A stretch of DNA of 64,000 nt from Frigoribacterium faeni (GTDB lineage: Bacteria > Actinomycetota > Actinomycetes > Actinomycetales > Microbacteriaceae), in NCBI RefSeq assembly GCF_007988805.1, contig NZ_BJUV01000017.1, positions 1-64,000 of the forward strand. Direction: 5' to 3'. Position numbers and translations under genes: made by a program. How positions within the stretch are numbered: the first letter of the stretch is position 1; each line of letters starts with the position of its first letter. This document shows positions 8,188 through 16,803 of the stretch, one piece after another. Under the pieces are notes generated by a model. It did not search any database and had not been told where the DNA came from. It worked only from the letters and a program-made list of their open reading frames with translations.

Positions 8188-9002
8188 CCTCCGCGTCGGC
8201 GGCGACGAGCGCCTCCTCCCCGATCGTGCTCGACGTCGCCGACGTCCGGGTCCGGCGTGCCGGCCGTGATCTGCTCGGCGGGGTCTCGCTGCGCGTCCGG
8301 GCCGCCGAGCACTGGGCGCTGATCGGCCCGAACGGGGCCGGCAAGACCACTCTCCTGACGCTCTGCGGCGCACTCGGCCACCCGTCGGCGGGCACCGTCG
8401 ACGTGCTCGGCCGCCGTCTCGGCCGGGTCGAGCTGAGCGAGCTCCGTCGGCACATCGGCCACGTCGACCCCCGGCACCGGATGCTCGGGGACAACCCGGT
8501 GCTCGACGTCGTGCTCACCGGCCTCACCGGCAGCAGCGATCCCGTGCCGCGCTGGTCGGCGACGCCGGCCGAGGAGGCGCGGGCACGGTCGCTCATCGCC
8601 TCCGTCGGTCTCGGGGCCCGGTCCGGATCCCGGTGGTCGGTGCTCTCGCAGGGCGAGCGCGGTCGGGCGCTGATCGCCCGGGCGCTCGTCGCCGATCCGG
8701 CCCTCCTCCTGCTCGACGAGCCGGCCACCGGGCTCGACGTCGCCGCGCGCGAGCACCTGCTCGACACGCTCGACGAGGTCCGCGCGGCGCACCCCGACAT
8801 CGCCTCGGTGACCGTGACGCACCACCTCGAGGACCTCCCTGCCAGCACCAGCCACGCGGTCCTGCTGCGCGACGGCCTGGTCTTCGCGCAGGGCCCCGCC
8901 GACGACGTGCTGACGTCGGAGAGGGTGTCGGCGGCGTTCGACCACCCGCTCGTCGTCGACCGCGTCGACGGACGCTGGTCGGCCCGGACCCGTCGGGGAT
9001 AG
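8184..9002 (+). CDS. Orphan ABC transporter ATP-binding protein (YlmA-like)
   Basis: 272 residues from a GTG overlapping the GntR stop. All ABC ATPase motifs are present: Walker A GPNGAGKTT, signature VLSQGERGRALIARAL, Walker B ALLLLDEPATGLD, and the H-loop VTVTHHLEDL. The region between Walker A and the signature (LRRHIGHVDPRHRMLGDNPVLDVVLTGL) resembles actinobacterial YlmA-like ATPases, often described as iron-complex type. There is no permease or substrate-binding protein gene next to it, so its membrane partner, if any, is elsewhere. It is co-directional with the GntR pair and is followed by the PadR operator. The substrate is unknown. Confidence 0.87.
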   Translation: MTSASAATSASSPIVLDVADVRVRRAGRDLLGGVSLRVRAAEHWALIGPNGAGKTTLLTLCGALGHPSAGTVDVLGRRLGRVELSELRRHIGHVDPRHRMLGDNPVLDVVLTGLTGSSDPVPRWSATPAEEARARSLIASVGLGARSGSRWSVLSQGERGRALIARALVADPALLLLDEPATGLDVAAREHLLDTLDEVRAAHPDIASVTVTHHLEDLPASTSHAVLLRDGLVFAQGPADDVLTSERVSAAFDHPLVVDRVDGRWSARTRRG

Positions 9003-9020
9003 CCGCCTCGCGGCGCTCGC

Positions 9021-9051
9021 GCTGGACTACACACCGAGTGTATAGTCCAGC
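9021..9051. promoter_or_regulatory. 14-bp palindromic operator overlapping the padR-like promoter
   Basis: Arms GCTGGACTACACAC (9021-9034) and GTGTATAGTCCAGC (9038-9051) are complementary at 13 of 14 positions around a 3-base spacer. TATAGT (9041-9046) inside the right arm is a good -10 hexamer, and the ATG follows at 9054, so the transcript should be leaderless. A repressor bound to the palindrome would occlude the promoter. It is most likely the binding site of the PadR protein encoded directly downstream. Confidence 0.7.
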
Positions 9052-9053
9052 GC

Positions 9054-9581
9054 ATGGACAACTCCCGTGCCCTCCTCGGGCTGCTCAGCGTCGAGCCGAC
9101 CTACGGCTACGACCTCAAGCACGACTACGACCGTCACTTCGGGCGGCGGAAGCCCCTCGCCCTGGGCCAGGTGTACTCGACCCTCGCCCGCATGATCCGC
9201 GACGGGCTGATCCGCACGCTCGGCTCGGAGGCGGGCGGGGGGCCCGACCGGAAGCGCTACGAGGTCACCGACGCCGGTCGGCGGGCCCTGCGCGAGTGGA
9301 TGTTCACGCCCGACGTGCCCTCCGACACACTGCAGAGCAACCTGTTCGCCAAGACGGTCGTGGCCCTGCTGGTCGACGACGACGCCGAGGCGCTCCTCGA
9401 CGCCCAGCGGGCGGAGCACATGTCGCGCATGCGCGAGCACACCCGCGCCAAGCGCGACGCCGACCTCGTCGACGTGCTGCTGCACGACCACGCGCTCTTC
9501 CACATCGAGGCCGACCTCCGCTGGATCGACCTGACCGGGGCGCGTCTCGCCGAGCTGCGGCGGGCGGTGAGGCGCTCGTGA
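9054..9581 (+). CDS. PadR-family transcriptional regulator of the ABC export operon
   Basis: 175 residues. The N-terminal PadR winged helix (ALLGLLSVEPTYGYDLKHDYDRHF, then LALGQVYSTLARMIRDGLI and KRYEVTDAGRRALREWM, about residues 5-90) is followed by a C-terminal dimerisation helix region (about 100-170). PadR repressors usually control neighbouring export genes and are released by the exported compound or a cell-wall signal. Here the next two genes are an ABC ATPase and an FtsX-like permease, joined by four-base overlaps, and a near-perfect palindrome covers the -10 region. Autorepression of the three-gene operon is the simplest reading. The inducer is unknown. Confidence 0.92.
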   Translation: MDNSRALLGLLSVEPTYGYDLKHDYDRHFGRRKPLALGQVYSTLARMIRDGLIRTLGSEAGGGPDRKRYEVTDAGRRALREWMFTPDVPSDTLQSNLFAKTVVALLVDDDAEALLDAQRAEHMSRMREHTRAKRDADLVDVLLHDHALFHIEADLRWIDLTGARLAELRRAVRRS

Positions 9582-10351
9582 GCGGCTCGGCCCCCCTGTC
9601 GGCTCGAGGCCTCACGGTGTCCTTCGGCCGCACCGAGGCCCTCCGCGGCGTCGACCTCGACGTCGAGGCGGGCGAGGTCCTCGCCGTCATGGGTCCGTCC
9701 GGATCGGGGAAGTCGACGCTCCTCCATGCCCTCGCCGGGGTCATCGTGCCCGACTCGGGAACGGTCTCGCTGGGCGACACCGTGATCAGCGACCTGCCGG
9801 AACCCGCTCGGGCGCAGCTGCGCCTCCGCGAGTTCGGCTTCGTCTTCCAGTTCGGTCAGCTGCTGCCCGACCTCACCGCTCTCGACAACGTCACCCTCCC
9901 CCTCCTCCTCACCGGTCACTCGCGCCGACGGGCTCGACGCCAAGCCGCCTCCTGGCTCGAGCGACTCGGGGTGGCCGACACGCGCGACCAGGTCCCGAGC
10001 GAGGTCTCCGGAGGGCAGGCGCAGCGCATCGCGATCGCCCGGGCCCTCGTCACCGGGCCCCGCGTGGTCTTCGCCGACGAACCCACCGGGTCGCTCGACT
10101 CGCTCGCGGCCGAGAGCGTCATGACGACCCTGACCGATCTCGCCCGCGACACCGGCGCCACGATCGTCGTCGTCACCCACGATCCGCGCACGGCGGCCCA
10201 TGCGGACCGGGAGGTCGTCGTCCGCGACGGGCGGATCGGCGGCCGGACCGGCGGCGGGGCACGCGGCGAGGCGGGCGGCGAGGCGGGCTGCCCGGCCGGC
10301 GACGACGCCGACCGCGCACCCCGTCGGCCGGTCGTGCGGACACGAGCATGA
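9578..10351 (+). CDS. ABC transporter ATP-binding protein (MacB/LolD type)
   Basis: 257 residues from GTG 9578, overlapping the PadR stop. Motifs: Walker A GPSGSGKSTLLHAL, Q-loop in FGFVFQFGQLLPDLTALDNV, signature EVSGGQAQRIAIARAL, Walker B RVVFADEPTGSLDS, and H-loop VVVTHDPRTA. The FVFQFGQLLP and DEPTGSLD wording is typical of the LolD/MacB/YtrE class that works with FtsX-type permeases. The last 45 residues are a Gly/Ala/Arg-rich tail not found in the family core and probably disordered. The gene pairs with the permease encoded next through an ATGA overlap. These systems use ATP for mechanical work on envelope substrates or for peptide and drug extrusion. Confidence 0.92.
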   Translation: MSGSAPLSARGLTVSFGRTEALRGVDLDVEAGEVLAVMGPSGSGKSTLLHALAGVIVPDSGTVSLGDTVISDLPEPARAQLRLREFGFVFQFGQLLPDLTALDNVTLPLLLTGHSRRRARRQAASWLERLGVADTRDQVPSEVSGGQAQRIAIARALVTGPRVVFADEPTGSLDSLAAESVMTTLTDLARDTGATIVVVTHDPRTAAHADREVVVRDGRIGGRTGGGARGEAGGEAGCPAGDDADRAPRRPVVRTRA

Positions 10352-12582
10352 ACCCCGCCGTCATCCCCCTCGTCGCGGCCGGCGGACGCGGCGACCGCGC
10401 ACGGCTGCTCGGCATGGTCGCCGGCGTCATGGTGGGAGTCGCCCTGTTCCTCCTCCTCTGGGGCGCCTACCAGGCCCTCCAGCTCCGCGAGGAGCGCACC
10501 GCCTGGCTCCAGTTCGGCGGCGTCGACGCGACCTACGTCGCCGACCTCGAGTCCGGCCCGGCCGCCGACGCCGTCGTCGCACGGCTGGGGACGGACCACG
10601 TCGCCGACGCTGCGATCCAGCGGGTCGACGTCTCGGCTCCGACCGGCGACCCCGCCGGCACGCCGCAGATCCCCGGACTCGACGGACTCCCGCCCGTGGG
10701 CGCGTACGCCGCCTCCCCCGCTCTCGCCGCCCTCATCGCATCGACGCCGAGGGACGAGCTGGGCGACCGCTTCGGCGAGCAGGTCGGCATCCTCGACGCG
10801 GGATCGCTGCCGACGCCCGATGCGCTCGTGGTCGTCGTGGGCACCGACCGCGACGCTCTCGTCACCGACCCGGCCGCCATCCAGGTCGCGTCGTTCACGG
10901 GCCAGCCCTACGGCGGCAGCACCAACTACCAGATCGTCGCGCTGATCGGCAGCATCGCCCTGCTGTTCCCCGTCCTGCTGCTCGTCTCGATCGTCACCGA
11001 CCTCGGGGCGGCGCAGCGTCGCGACCGTCTCTCGACGTTGCGCCTGATCGGAGCGACGCGCGGCGACGTCGCCCGCATCTCCGCCGTCGAGACCGGGGTG
11101 ACCAGCCTGGTGGGTGCGCTGGCCGGCGTCGCCCTCGCGCGCCTCCTCGTCCCCCTCGCGGCGCAGCTGCGGATCGACGGCGGGCGGTTCTTCGCCGCCG
11201 ACCTCGTGGCGTCGCCTCTCACCGCGGTCGTGGCCGTCGCGGTCACCGTCGCCGCCTCCATGGCGGTCGCCGTCGCCCGCGTGCGTCGCAGCGACCCGGG
11301 GCCTCTCGGAGCATCTCGACCGTCGGCCGAGACGGTGCCTCGCGCGTGGCGGCTCGCGCCGGTCGGTCTGGGCGTGACGGGCATGGTGGCCGTGACCGTC
11401 GCCGAGATCTCGGGCGTCCGGGTCCCGTACTCGGCGGCGCTGCTCATCGCCGGGTTCGTGATCACGAGCGTCGGTCTGCTCGCCGCCGGGCCCTACCTCA
11501 CCTGGCTCGTCACGCGAGGGGCCGCGGGCCGGGCGCGCGACGCCTCCGGGCTGATCGCGATGAGCCGCATCAGCCGGGCGCCCCGGGCCACGTTCCGCTC
11601 GGTCGGGGGCCTCGTGATCGCCGTGTTCATGGTCTCGGTGTTCGCCGGCGCCGCCAGCACGGCGGTGGGCCAGGCCGGCCTCGTGACGGACGACGACCAC
11701 CTGCCGCCGTCCACCCTCTTCGCCGACCTCGACCAGACGGGCTCCGATCCGGTCGGCACCGACCCGAGCCCCGGAGCCGAGGAGGCGCGGGCCGGCTCGA
11801 CCCCCGCCGCCATCCGCTCCGCCGTCGACCCCGTGACGCGCGTGGCCGGTGTCGAGCACGTCGCGGTCGCGTCGTGGTCGTCCGAGTCGATGGGCGGGCT
11901 GCTGCTCACCCGTGACGACGCCGCCGGGCTCGGCCTGACGCTGCCCGCGGGCGACGACCCGTTCGTCGAGCTGGGCATCGCCGCGAAGAGCGACGGCCCC
12001 GCCGCCCTGACGGCCGCGCCCGCTCCCGGTGTTCTCACGCCGGCGGTCGTCATCGTCGCGACCGACGGGACGACCGGCGCCGTCGATCGAGCCCGCACGG
12101 CCCTCGACACCGGACCCGTGGTCCTGTGGGGGCATCCGGTCACGAGAGCCGAGAACGCCGGGAGCTCGCTCCGCACGATGGTCGAGAGCTTCGCCGCGAT
12201 GGCGAACGTCGGCATGGGCATCGCCACGTTGGTCGCCGCCGCCTCGCTGACGGTCGCCACGACGGCGGGGGTCCTCGATCGGCGGCGGCCCCTCGGGCTC
12301 CTGCGCCTCACCGGCATGCCCGTCGCCACCCTGCGCAGGATCCTCCTGCGCGAAGCCGCCGTCCCCCTCGTCACGGTGACGGCGGGCACGGTGGGGCTGG
12401 GGTTCGTCGTCGCGTGGACGATCCTGGCCGGTCTCACCGGCGGCGCGCGGACGATCTCCTGGCCGGATCCGTCGTACCTGGTCGTCCTGGCGGTCAGCGT
12501 CGCCCTGGCCGTCGCGTCGGTCGTCGCGACCTTCCCCACGGCCGAGCGCAGCACCGGGACCGGGTCGACGCGCTTCGAGTGA
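10348..12582 (+). CDS. FtsX-like ABC transporter permease
   Basis: 744 residues with a long two-copy FtsX architecture. The first helix is at about 18-38; an extracytoplasmic segment covers about 45-190. Three helices at about 193-310 surround the motif STLRLIGATRGDVARISAVE. Further helices at about 335-395 and 420-440 precede a second outer segment, and a last FtsX domain at about 615-730 contains LGLLRLTGMPVATLRRILLREA. The xLRLxGxxxxxxxR motifs are the coupling helices that contact the ATPase. It is the only permease in the PadR-controlled operon and probably forms a dimeric exporter with the preceding ATPase. The substrate is unknown; antimicrobial peptide or lipid-linked compounds are usual for such PadR-linked units. 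Confidence 0.9.
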   Translation: MNPAVIPLVAAGGRGDRARLLGMVAGVMVGVALFLLLWGAYQALQLREERTAWLQFGGVDATYVADLESGPAADAVVARLGTDHVADAAIQRVDVSAPTGDPAGTPQIPGLDGLPPVGAYAASPALAALIASTPRDELGDRFGEQVGILDAGSLPTPDALVVVVGTDRDALVTDPAAIQVASFTGQPYGGSTNYQIVALIGSIALLFPVLLLVSIVTDLGAAQRRDRLSTLRLIGATRGDVARISAVETGVTSLVGALAGVALARLLVPLAAQLRIDGGRFFAADLVASPLTAVVAVAVTVAASMAVAVARVRRSDPGPLGASRPSAETVPRAWRLAPVGLGVTGMVAVTVAEISGVRVPYSAALLIAGFVITSVGLLAAGPYLTWLVTRGAAGRARDASGLIAMSRISRAPRATFRSVGGLVIAVFMVSVFAGAASTAVGQAGLVTDDDHLPPSTLFADLDQTGSDPVGTDPSPGAEEARAGSTPAAIRSAVDPVTRVAGVEHVAVASWSSESMGGLLLTRDDAAGLGLTLPAGDDPFVELGIAAKSDGPAALTAAPAPGVLTPAVVIVATDGTTGAVDRARTALDTGPVVLWGHPVTRAENAGSSLRTMVESFAAMANVGMGIATLVAAASLTVATTAGVLDRRRPLGLLRLTGMPVATLRRILLREAAVPLVTVTAGTVGLGFVVAWTILAGLTGGARTISWPDPSYLVVLAVSVALAVASVVATFPTAERSTGTGSTRFE

Positions 12583-12593
12583 CGGCGGAACCT

Positions 12594-12641
12594 CCGCGTG
12601 AGCGGAGAACCCGGTCGTGACGGGGTTCGACGCTCACGCGG
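12594..12641. terminator. Long double-stem hairpin between the converging permease and hemL genes
   Basis: The outer stem CCGCGTGAGCG (12594-12604) pairs with CGCTCACGCGG (12631-12641). An inner stem GAACCC (12607-12612) pairs with GGGTTC (12623-12628). Lying between two converging genes, it probably terminates both. No T-run. Confidence 0.7.
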
Positions 12642-12701
12642 GGGTTCCCGCTCGCGGCGCCCGGATCAGGGCGGCGCCCGCGGCGGCTCGGTGCAGGCGG
12701 C

Positions 12702-14045
12702 TCAGTGCGGGGCGGTCGCGGCGGCGGCGGCCTTCGCGGCGGCGGGCAGGGCGTCGAGGATGCGCGACACGGCGGTCTCGTCGTGCGCGGCCGTGACGAA
12801 CCAGGCCTCGAAGACCGACGGGGGCAGGTTCACCCCGGCGTCGAGCATGGCGTGGAAGAACGGCGGGTAGCGCCAGGCCTGCTGAGCCCGGACGTCGTCG
12901 TAGTTCAGCGGCGCGGTCGGCGTGAACGCGAACGAGAACAGCGAGCCCGCACGCTGCACGCTGTGCTCGACACCCTCGGCCGACAGGGCGTCGGAGACGG
13001 CGACCGAGAGCTGGTCGGCGACCGCGTCGAGGGTCTCGTAGACGGCGGGGGTGGCGAGCCGCAGGGTCGCGGTGCCGGCGGCGACGGCGACCGGGTTCCC
13101 GCTGAGCGTGCCGGCCTGGTAGACCGGGCCGAGCGGGGCCAGGTAGTCCATGACCTCGGTGCGACCGCCGAGCGCGGCGAGCGGCAGGCCACCGCCGATG
13201 ACCTTGCCGAAGGTGATCAGGTCGGGCTGCCAGCCGCCGCCGTCGGGCACGACGTTCGCGGCCTCGAGGCCCCACCAGCCCGCAGGGCCCACGCGGAATC
13301 CGGTCAGCACCTCGTCGACGATGAGCAGCGACCCGTTGCGTCGGGTGATCTCGGACAGGCTGCGGTTGAAGCCGCGCTGCGGGGCGAGGACGCCCATGTT
13401 GGCGGCGGCCGACTCGACGATCACGGCGGCGATGCGCGGGCCGTGCTCGTCGAAGGCGGCCCGGACGGCGTCGAGGTCGTTGTACGGCAGCACGAGGGTC
13501 TGCGCTGCCGTCTCGGCCGTGATGCCGGCCGAACCGGGCATCGACAGGGTCGCGACGCCCGAGCCGGCCTCGGCGAGGAGCGAGTCGGAGTGACCGTGAT
13601 AGTGCCCGGCGAACTTCACGAGCAGGTCGCGGCCGGTGTATCCGCGGGCCAGCCGGATGGCCGTCATGGTCGCCTCGGTGCCGGTGGACACCATCCGCAG
13701 CTTGCCGATCGGGTGGGCGTCGCCGACCGAGACGCGTTCGCGCACCAGCTCGGCGAGCTCGGTCTCGCCGGGGGTCGAGGCCCCGAACGACAGCCCGCGT
13801 GCCGCGGCCTGCTGGACGGCCTCGAGGACCTCGGGGTGGGTGTGGCCGAGGATGGCCGGGCCCCACGAGGCCACGAGGTCGACGTACTCGCGCCCCTCGG
13901 TGTCGGTCACGTAGGCGCCCTGCGCCCCGACCAGGAACCTCGGCGTGCCGCCGACCGAGCCGTAGGCGCGCACAGGCGAGTTCACGCCGCCGGGGATGGA
14001 CTGCTTGGCTCGGGTGAAGTAGTGCTCGTTGCTGCGGTCGCTCAT
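12702..14045 (-). CDS. hemL: Glutamate-1-semialdehyde 2,1-aminomutase
   Basis: 447 residues. This PLP enzyme converts glutamate-1-semialdehyde to 5-aminolevulinate, the second step of the C5 heme route. Class III aminotransferase features: [20 protein letters not shown] at the N-terminus, [20 protein letters not shown], the PLP-contacting [11 protein letters not shown], and the Schiff-base Lys at about 281 in [11 protein letters not shown]. The start ATG 14045 overlaps the hemB stop by four bases, giving translational coupling; an upstream in-frame ATG lies inside hemB and is not used. It is the last gene of the minus-strand heme cluster, ending at the double hairpin. Confidence 0.96.
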   Translation of the reverse strand: MSDRSNEHYFTRAKQSIPGGVNSPVRAYGSVGGTPRFLVGAQGAYVTDTEGREYVDLVASWGPAILGHTHPEVLEAVQQAAARGLSFGASTPGETELAELVRERVSVGDAHPIGKLRMVSTGTEATMTAIRLARGYTGRDLLVKFAGHYHGHSDSLLAEAGSGVATLSMPGSAGITAETAAQTLVLPYNDLDAVRAAFDEHGPRIAAVIVESAAANMGVLAPQRGFNRSLSEITRRNGSLLIVDEVLTGFRVGPAGWWGLEAANVVPDGGGWQPDLITFGKVIGGGLPLAALGGRTEVMDYLAPLGPVYQAGTLSGNPVAVAAGTATLRLATPAVYETLDAVADQLSVAVSDALSAEGVEHSVQRAGSLFSFAFTPTAPLNYDDVRAQQAWRYPPFFHAMLDAGVNLPPSVFEAWFVTAAHDETAVSRILDALPAAAKAAAAATAPH

Positions 14046-15034
14046 CGGATGAGTCCCTTCTGCAGGCGCGTGGCCAGTTCCGTCGCCCAGTAGGTCAGGA
14101 TGGCGTCGGCTCCGGCGCGCTTGATCGACAGCACGCTCTCGTACGAGGCGGCGTCGAGATCGATCCACCCGTTGGCGGCGGCGGCCTGGATCATCGCGTA
14201 CTCGCCGCTGATCTGATAGGCCCAGACCGGAACGGTGCTGGTCGCGGCGGTCTCGGCCAGCACGTCGAGGTAGCTCATGGCGGGCTTCACCATGACGATG
14301 TCGGCCCCCTCGGCGATGTCGAGGTCGACCTCGCGGAGGCCCTCGCGGCCGTTGGCGGCGTCGAGCTGGTAGGTGCGTCGGTCGCCGACGAGCGTCGACT
14401 GGACGGCCTCGCGGAACGGGCCGTAGAACGCCGAGGCGTACTTGGCCGAGTAGGCCAGCAGGGCGGTGTTCGAGTGACCGGCGTCGTCGAGGGCGTCGCG
14501 CGCCGACCCGATCTGGCCGTCCATCATGCCGCTCATGCCGATCAGCTGCGAGCCGGCTTCCGCCTGCACGACCGCCATCTCGTCGTAGCGCTCGAGGGTG
14601 GAGTCGTTGTCGACCGAACCGTCCGCGGCCAGGACGCCGCAGTGCCCGTGGTCCGTGAACTCGTCGAGGCAGAGGTCGGTCTGCACGACGAGCGCGCCCT
14701 GCGCGGCGTCGACCGCCACCCGGGTCGCGACGTTGAGGATGCCGTCGGGGTCGGTCGCGCCCGAGCCGATCGCGTCCTTCTCGAGCGGGACGCCGAACAG
14801 CATGACGCCGCCGACACCCGCCGCGGCGGCCTCCTCGACCGCGCGGGGGAGGCTCGACAGGCTGTGGTGCATCACGCCCGGCATCGAGCTGATCTCGACC
14901 GGCTCGTCGATGCCCTCGCGGACGAACATCGGCAGCACCAGGTCGGCGGGGTGGAGGCGCGTCTCGGCGGTCAGACGGCGCAGAGCGGGGGTGGCGCGCA
15001 GCCGACGAGGGCGCACGCGGGGGAACTCGGACAT
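14042..15034 (-). CDS. hemB: Porphobilinogen synthase (delta-aminolevulinate dehydratase)
   Basis: 330 residues. It joins two 5-aminolevulinate molecules to porphobilinogen. The two active-site lysines are in [13 protein letters not shown] and [10 protein letters not shown]. The metal-site segment reads [14 protein letters not shown]: the first and last cysteines of the zinc-type motif are present, but the middle Cys is Asp, as in magnesium-type enzymes. Metal use may therefore be mixed or Mg-dependent. The start ATG overlaps the last base of the hemD stop (TGATG) and the stop overlaps hemL, so the three genes are translationally coupled. Confidence 0.96.
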   Translation of the reverse strand: MSEFPRVRPRRLRATPALRRLTAETRLHPADLVLPMFVREGIDEPVEISSMPGVMHHSLSSLPRAVEEAAAAGVGGVMLFGVPLEKDAIGSGATDPDGILNVATRVAVDAAQGALVVQTDLCLDEFTDHGHCGVLAADGSVDNDSTLERYDEMAVVQAEAGSQLIGMSGMMDGQIGSARDALDDAGHSNTALLAYSAKYASAFYGPFREAVQSTLVGDRRTYQLDAANGREGLREVDLDIAEGADIVMVKPAMSYLDVLAETAATSTVPVWAYQISGEYAMIQAAAANGWIDLDAASYESVLSIKRAGADAILTYWATELATRLQKGLIR

Positions 15035-15816
15035 CAATCCTTCTCGGAATCGGAGGGGCGTCCGTCCAGCGCGTGGTCGACCACGGCCTGGACGAGGGCG
15101 GCCGCCGAGCGGGTCTCGGCGATCAGGTGGACCGGCAGGCCGGCGGCCCGGGCGTCGAACGCGGTGCGCGGTCCGATGCAGGCCACCAGGGTGCCGGCGG
15201 GGAGGGGGGCGAGCTGGGCGGCGATCTGCCGCGCGACGCTGCCCGAGGTGATGAGGATGACGCCGATCTCGCCGGACGAGACGCCCGCCTTGACGGTCTC
15301 GGCGACCTCGACGCCGACCGTCCGGTAGGCGGAGACGAACTCGGCGTCGAAGCCGCGCTCGGAGAGCCCGGCGACGAGGGTCGGCTCGGCGAGGTCGGAC
15401 TGCGGCACGAGCACGCGGCCCTGGACGTCGTCGCGCGGCCACTCCTTGACCAGGCCGCGGGCCGAGTTGTCGCCCTCGGGCACGAAGTCGACCCGGTAGC
15501 CGGACAACGACAGCGCGGCCGCGGTGGTCTCCCCGACCGCGGCGATCCGGGTCGATGCGGGCGGACGGATGCCGTTGCCGACCAGGACGTCGACCGTGGT
15601 GGCGCTCGTGACCACGAGCCAGTCGTAGACGCCGGCCTCGAGCCGGGCCAGGGCCGCGGCGAGCAGCTCGGGGGTCTCGGCCGGCGCGAAGTTGATGATC
15701 GGCGCGATCACGGGGGAGGCGCCGTGGGAGCGCAGCGACGCGGCGACGCCGTCGCCCCACTTGCCGCCGCGCGGCACGAGGACCCGGGTGCCCTTGAGCG
15801 GTCGCCCGGCGGTCAC
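15034..15816 (-). CDS. hemD: Uroporphyrinogen-III synthase
   Basis: 260 residues from a GTG that overlaps the hemC stop. It closes and inverts ring D of hydroxymethylbilane to give uroporphyrinogen III. The family is weakly conserved; visible features are the bilobed pattern with [21 protein letters not shown] at the N-terminus, [28 protein letters not shown], and the C-lobe [20 protein letters not shown] followed by [19 protein letters not shown]. Length and position between hemC and hemB are typical. The protein runs as a single HemD domain, without the methyltransferase fusion found in some actinobacteria. Confidence 0.93.
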   Translation of the reverse strand: MTAGRPLKGTRVLVPRGGKWGDGVAASLRSHGASPVIAPIINFAPAETPELLAAALARLEAGVYDWLVVTSATTVDVLVGNGIRPPASTRIAAVGETTAAALSLSGYRVDFVPEGDNSARGLVKEWPRDDVQGRVLVPQSDLAEPTLVAGLSERGFDAEFVSAYRTVGVEVAETVKAGVSSGEIGVILITSGSVARQIAAQLAPLPAGTLVACIGPRTAFDARAAGLPVHLIAETRSAAALVQAVVDHALDGRPSDSEKD

Positions 15817-16799
15817 GAGGCGCTGCCCAGAGGGTCGCCGCCGGAGGGGCCGCCGCCGATCGGGGCGAGGTCGGCGGCGCCGAGCTCGAGCAGTTCGTCG
15901 ACGACGCGGCGCGAGACCTCGAAGACGTCGACGAGCTGGGCCTCGACGGGGCCGTCGTCGAGCGAGACGGCGTGCGACGACGAGACCGTGCCGGTCCCGT
16001 CGGGGCTGTAGACCGTCGCGCTGAGCAGCAGGAGACCGGCGTCGACCACGGCGGTCGCGCCGATCGGGGCCGCGCACCCCGCCTCGAGCCCGGCGAGCAC
16101 CTGGCGCTCGGCGGTCACCACCAGACGGGTCTCGCGGTCCTCGACGGCACCGAGGCCGCGGGCGAGGACGTCGTCGGGGTCGCCTTCGCGCACCTCGACG
16201 GCGAGCGAGCCCTGGCCGGGCGCCGTGGGCCACCAGCCGAGGCCGAGCAGCTCGGTCGCAGCCTCGAGTCGGCCGAGTCGGCCGAGTCCGGCGGCGGACA
16301 GCACGACGGCGTCGAGATCCTCCTCGACCCGACGGAGGCGCGTGTCGACGTTGCCGCGGATGTCGACGACCTCGAGGTCGGGGCGTCGCGAGAGCAGCTG
16401 GGCCACGCGTCGAGGCGAGCCCGTCCCCACGCGAGCACCCTGCGGCAGCGTCTCGAGGGTGAGTCCGTCACGCGCGCAGAGCGCGTCGCGCGCGTCGGCG
16501 CGTCCGGGAGTGGCGCCGATGACCAGGCCCGGGTGCGTCGCGGTGGGGAGGTCCTTCAGGCTGTGCACGAGCACGTCGCACTCGTCGGCGAGGAGGGCCG
16601 TCCGCAGGGCGCTGGCGAACACGCCGGTGCCCCCCAGGGAGGCCAGCGACTCGCCCGAGCCCTGGGTGCGGTCGCCCTCGGTGTGGATCCGGACCAGTTC
16701 GACGTCGGTGCCCGTGGCCCGTGCCAGCCGATCGGCGATCGTGGTGGACTGCGCGACAGCGAGGGCGCTGCCACGGGTTCCGACGCGGAGGGTCGCCAC
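15813..16799 (-). CDS. hemC: Hydroxymethylbilane synthase (porphobilinogen deaminase)
   Basis: 328 residues. It polymerises four porphobilinogens into hydroxymethylbilane. Conserved features: the N-terminus [52 protein letters not shown], and the cofactor-binding Cys at about 242 in [12 protein letters not shown], which holds the dipyrromethane primer. The gene sits four bases after cpfC and overlaps hemD. The order cpfC-hemC-hemD-hemB-hemL forms one probable transcription unit. Confidence 0.96.
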   Translation of the reverse strand: MATLRVGTRGSALAVAQSTTIADRLARATGTDVELVRIHTEGDRTQGSGESLASLGGTGVFASALRTALLADECDVLVHSLKDLPTATHPGLVIGATPGRADARDALCARDGLTLETLPQGARVGTGSPRRVAQLLSRRPDLEVVDIRGNVDTRLRRVEEDLDAVVLSAAGLGRLGRLEAATELLGLGWWPTAPGQGSLAVEVREGDPDDVLARGLGAVEDRETRLVVTAERQVLAGLEAGCAAPIGATAVVDAGLLLLSATVYSPDGTGTVSSSHAVSLDDGPVEAQLVDVFEVSRRVVDELLELGAADLAPIGGGPSGGDPLGSAS

Positions 16800-16803
16800 G
16801 GCG

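Noticed and set aside
12702-14168. Longer hemL, hemB and hemD reading frames extending upstream.
   Set aside because: The extensions lie inside the preceding gene and lack family similarity; the starts used give ATGA, TGATG and GTGA overlaps.
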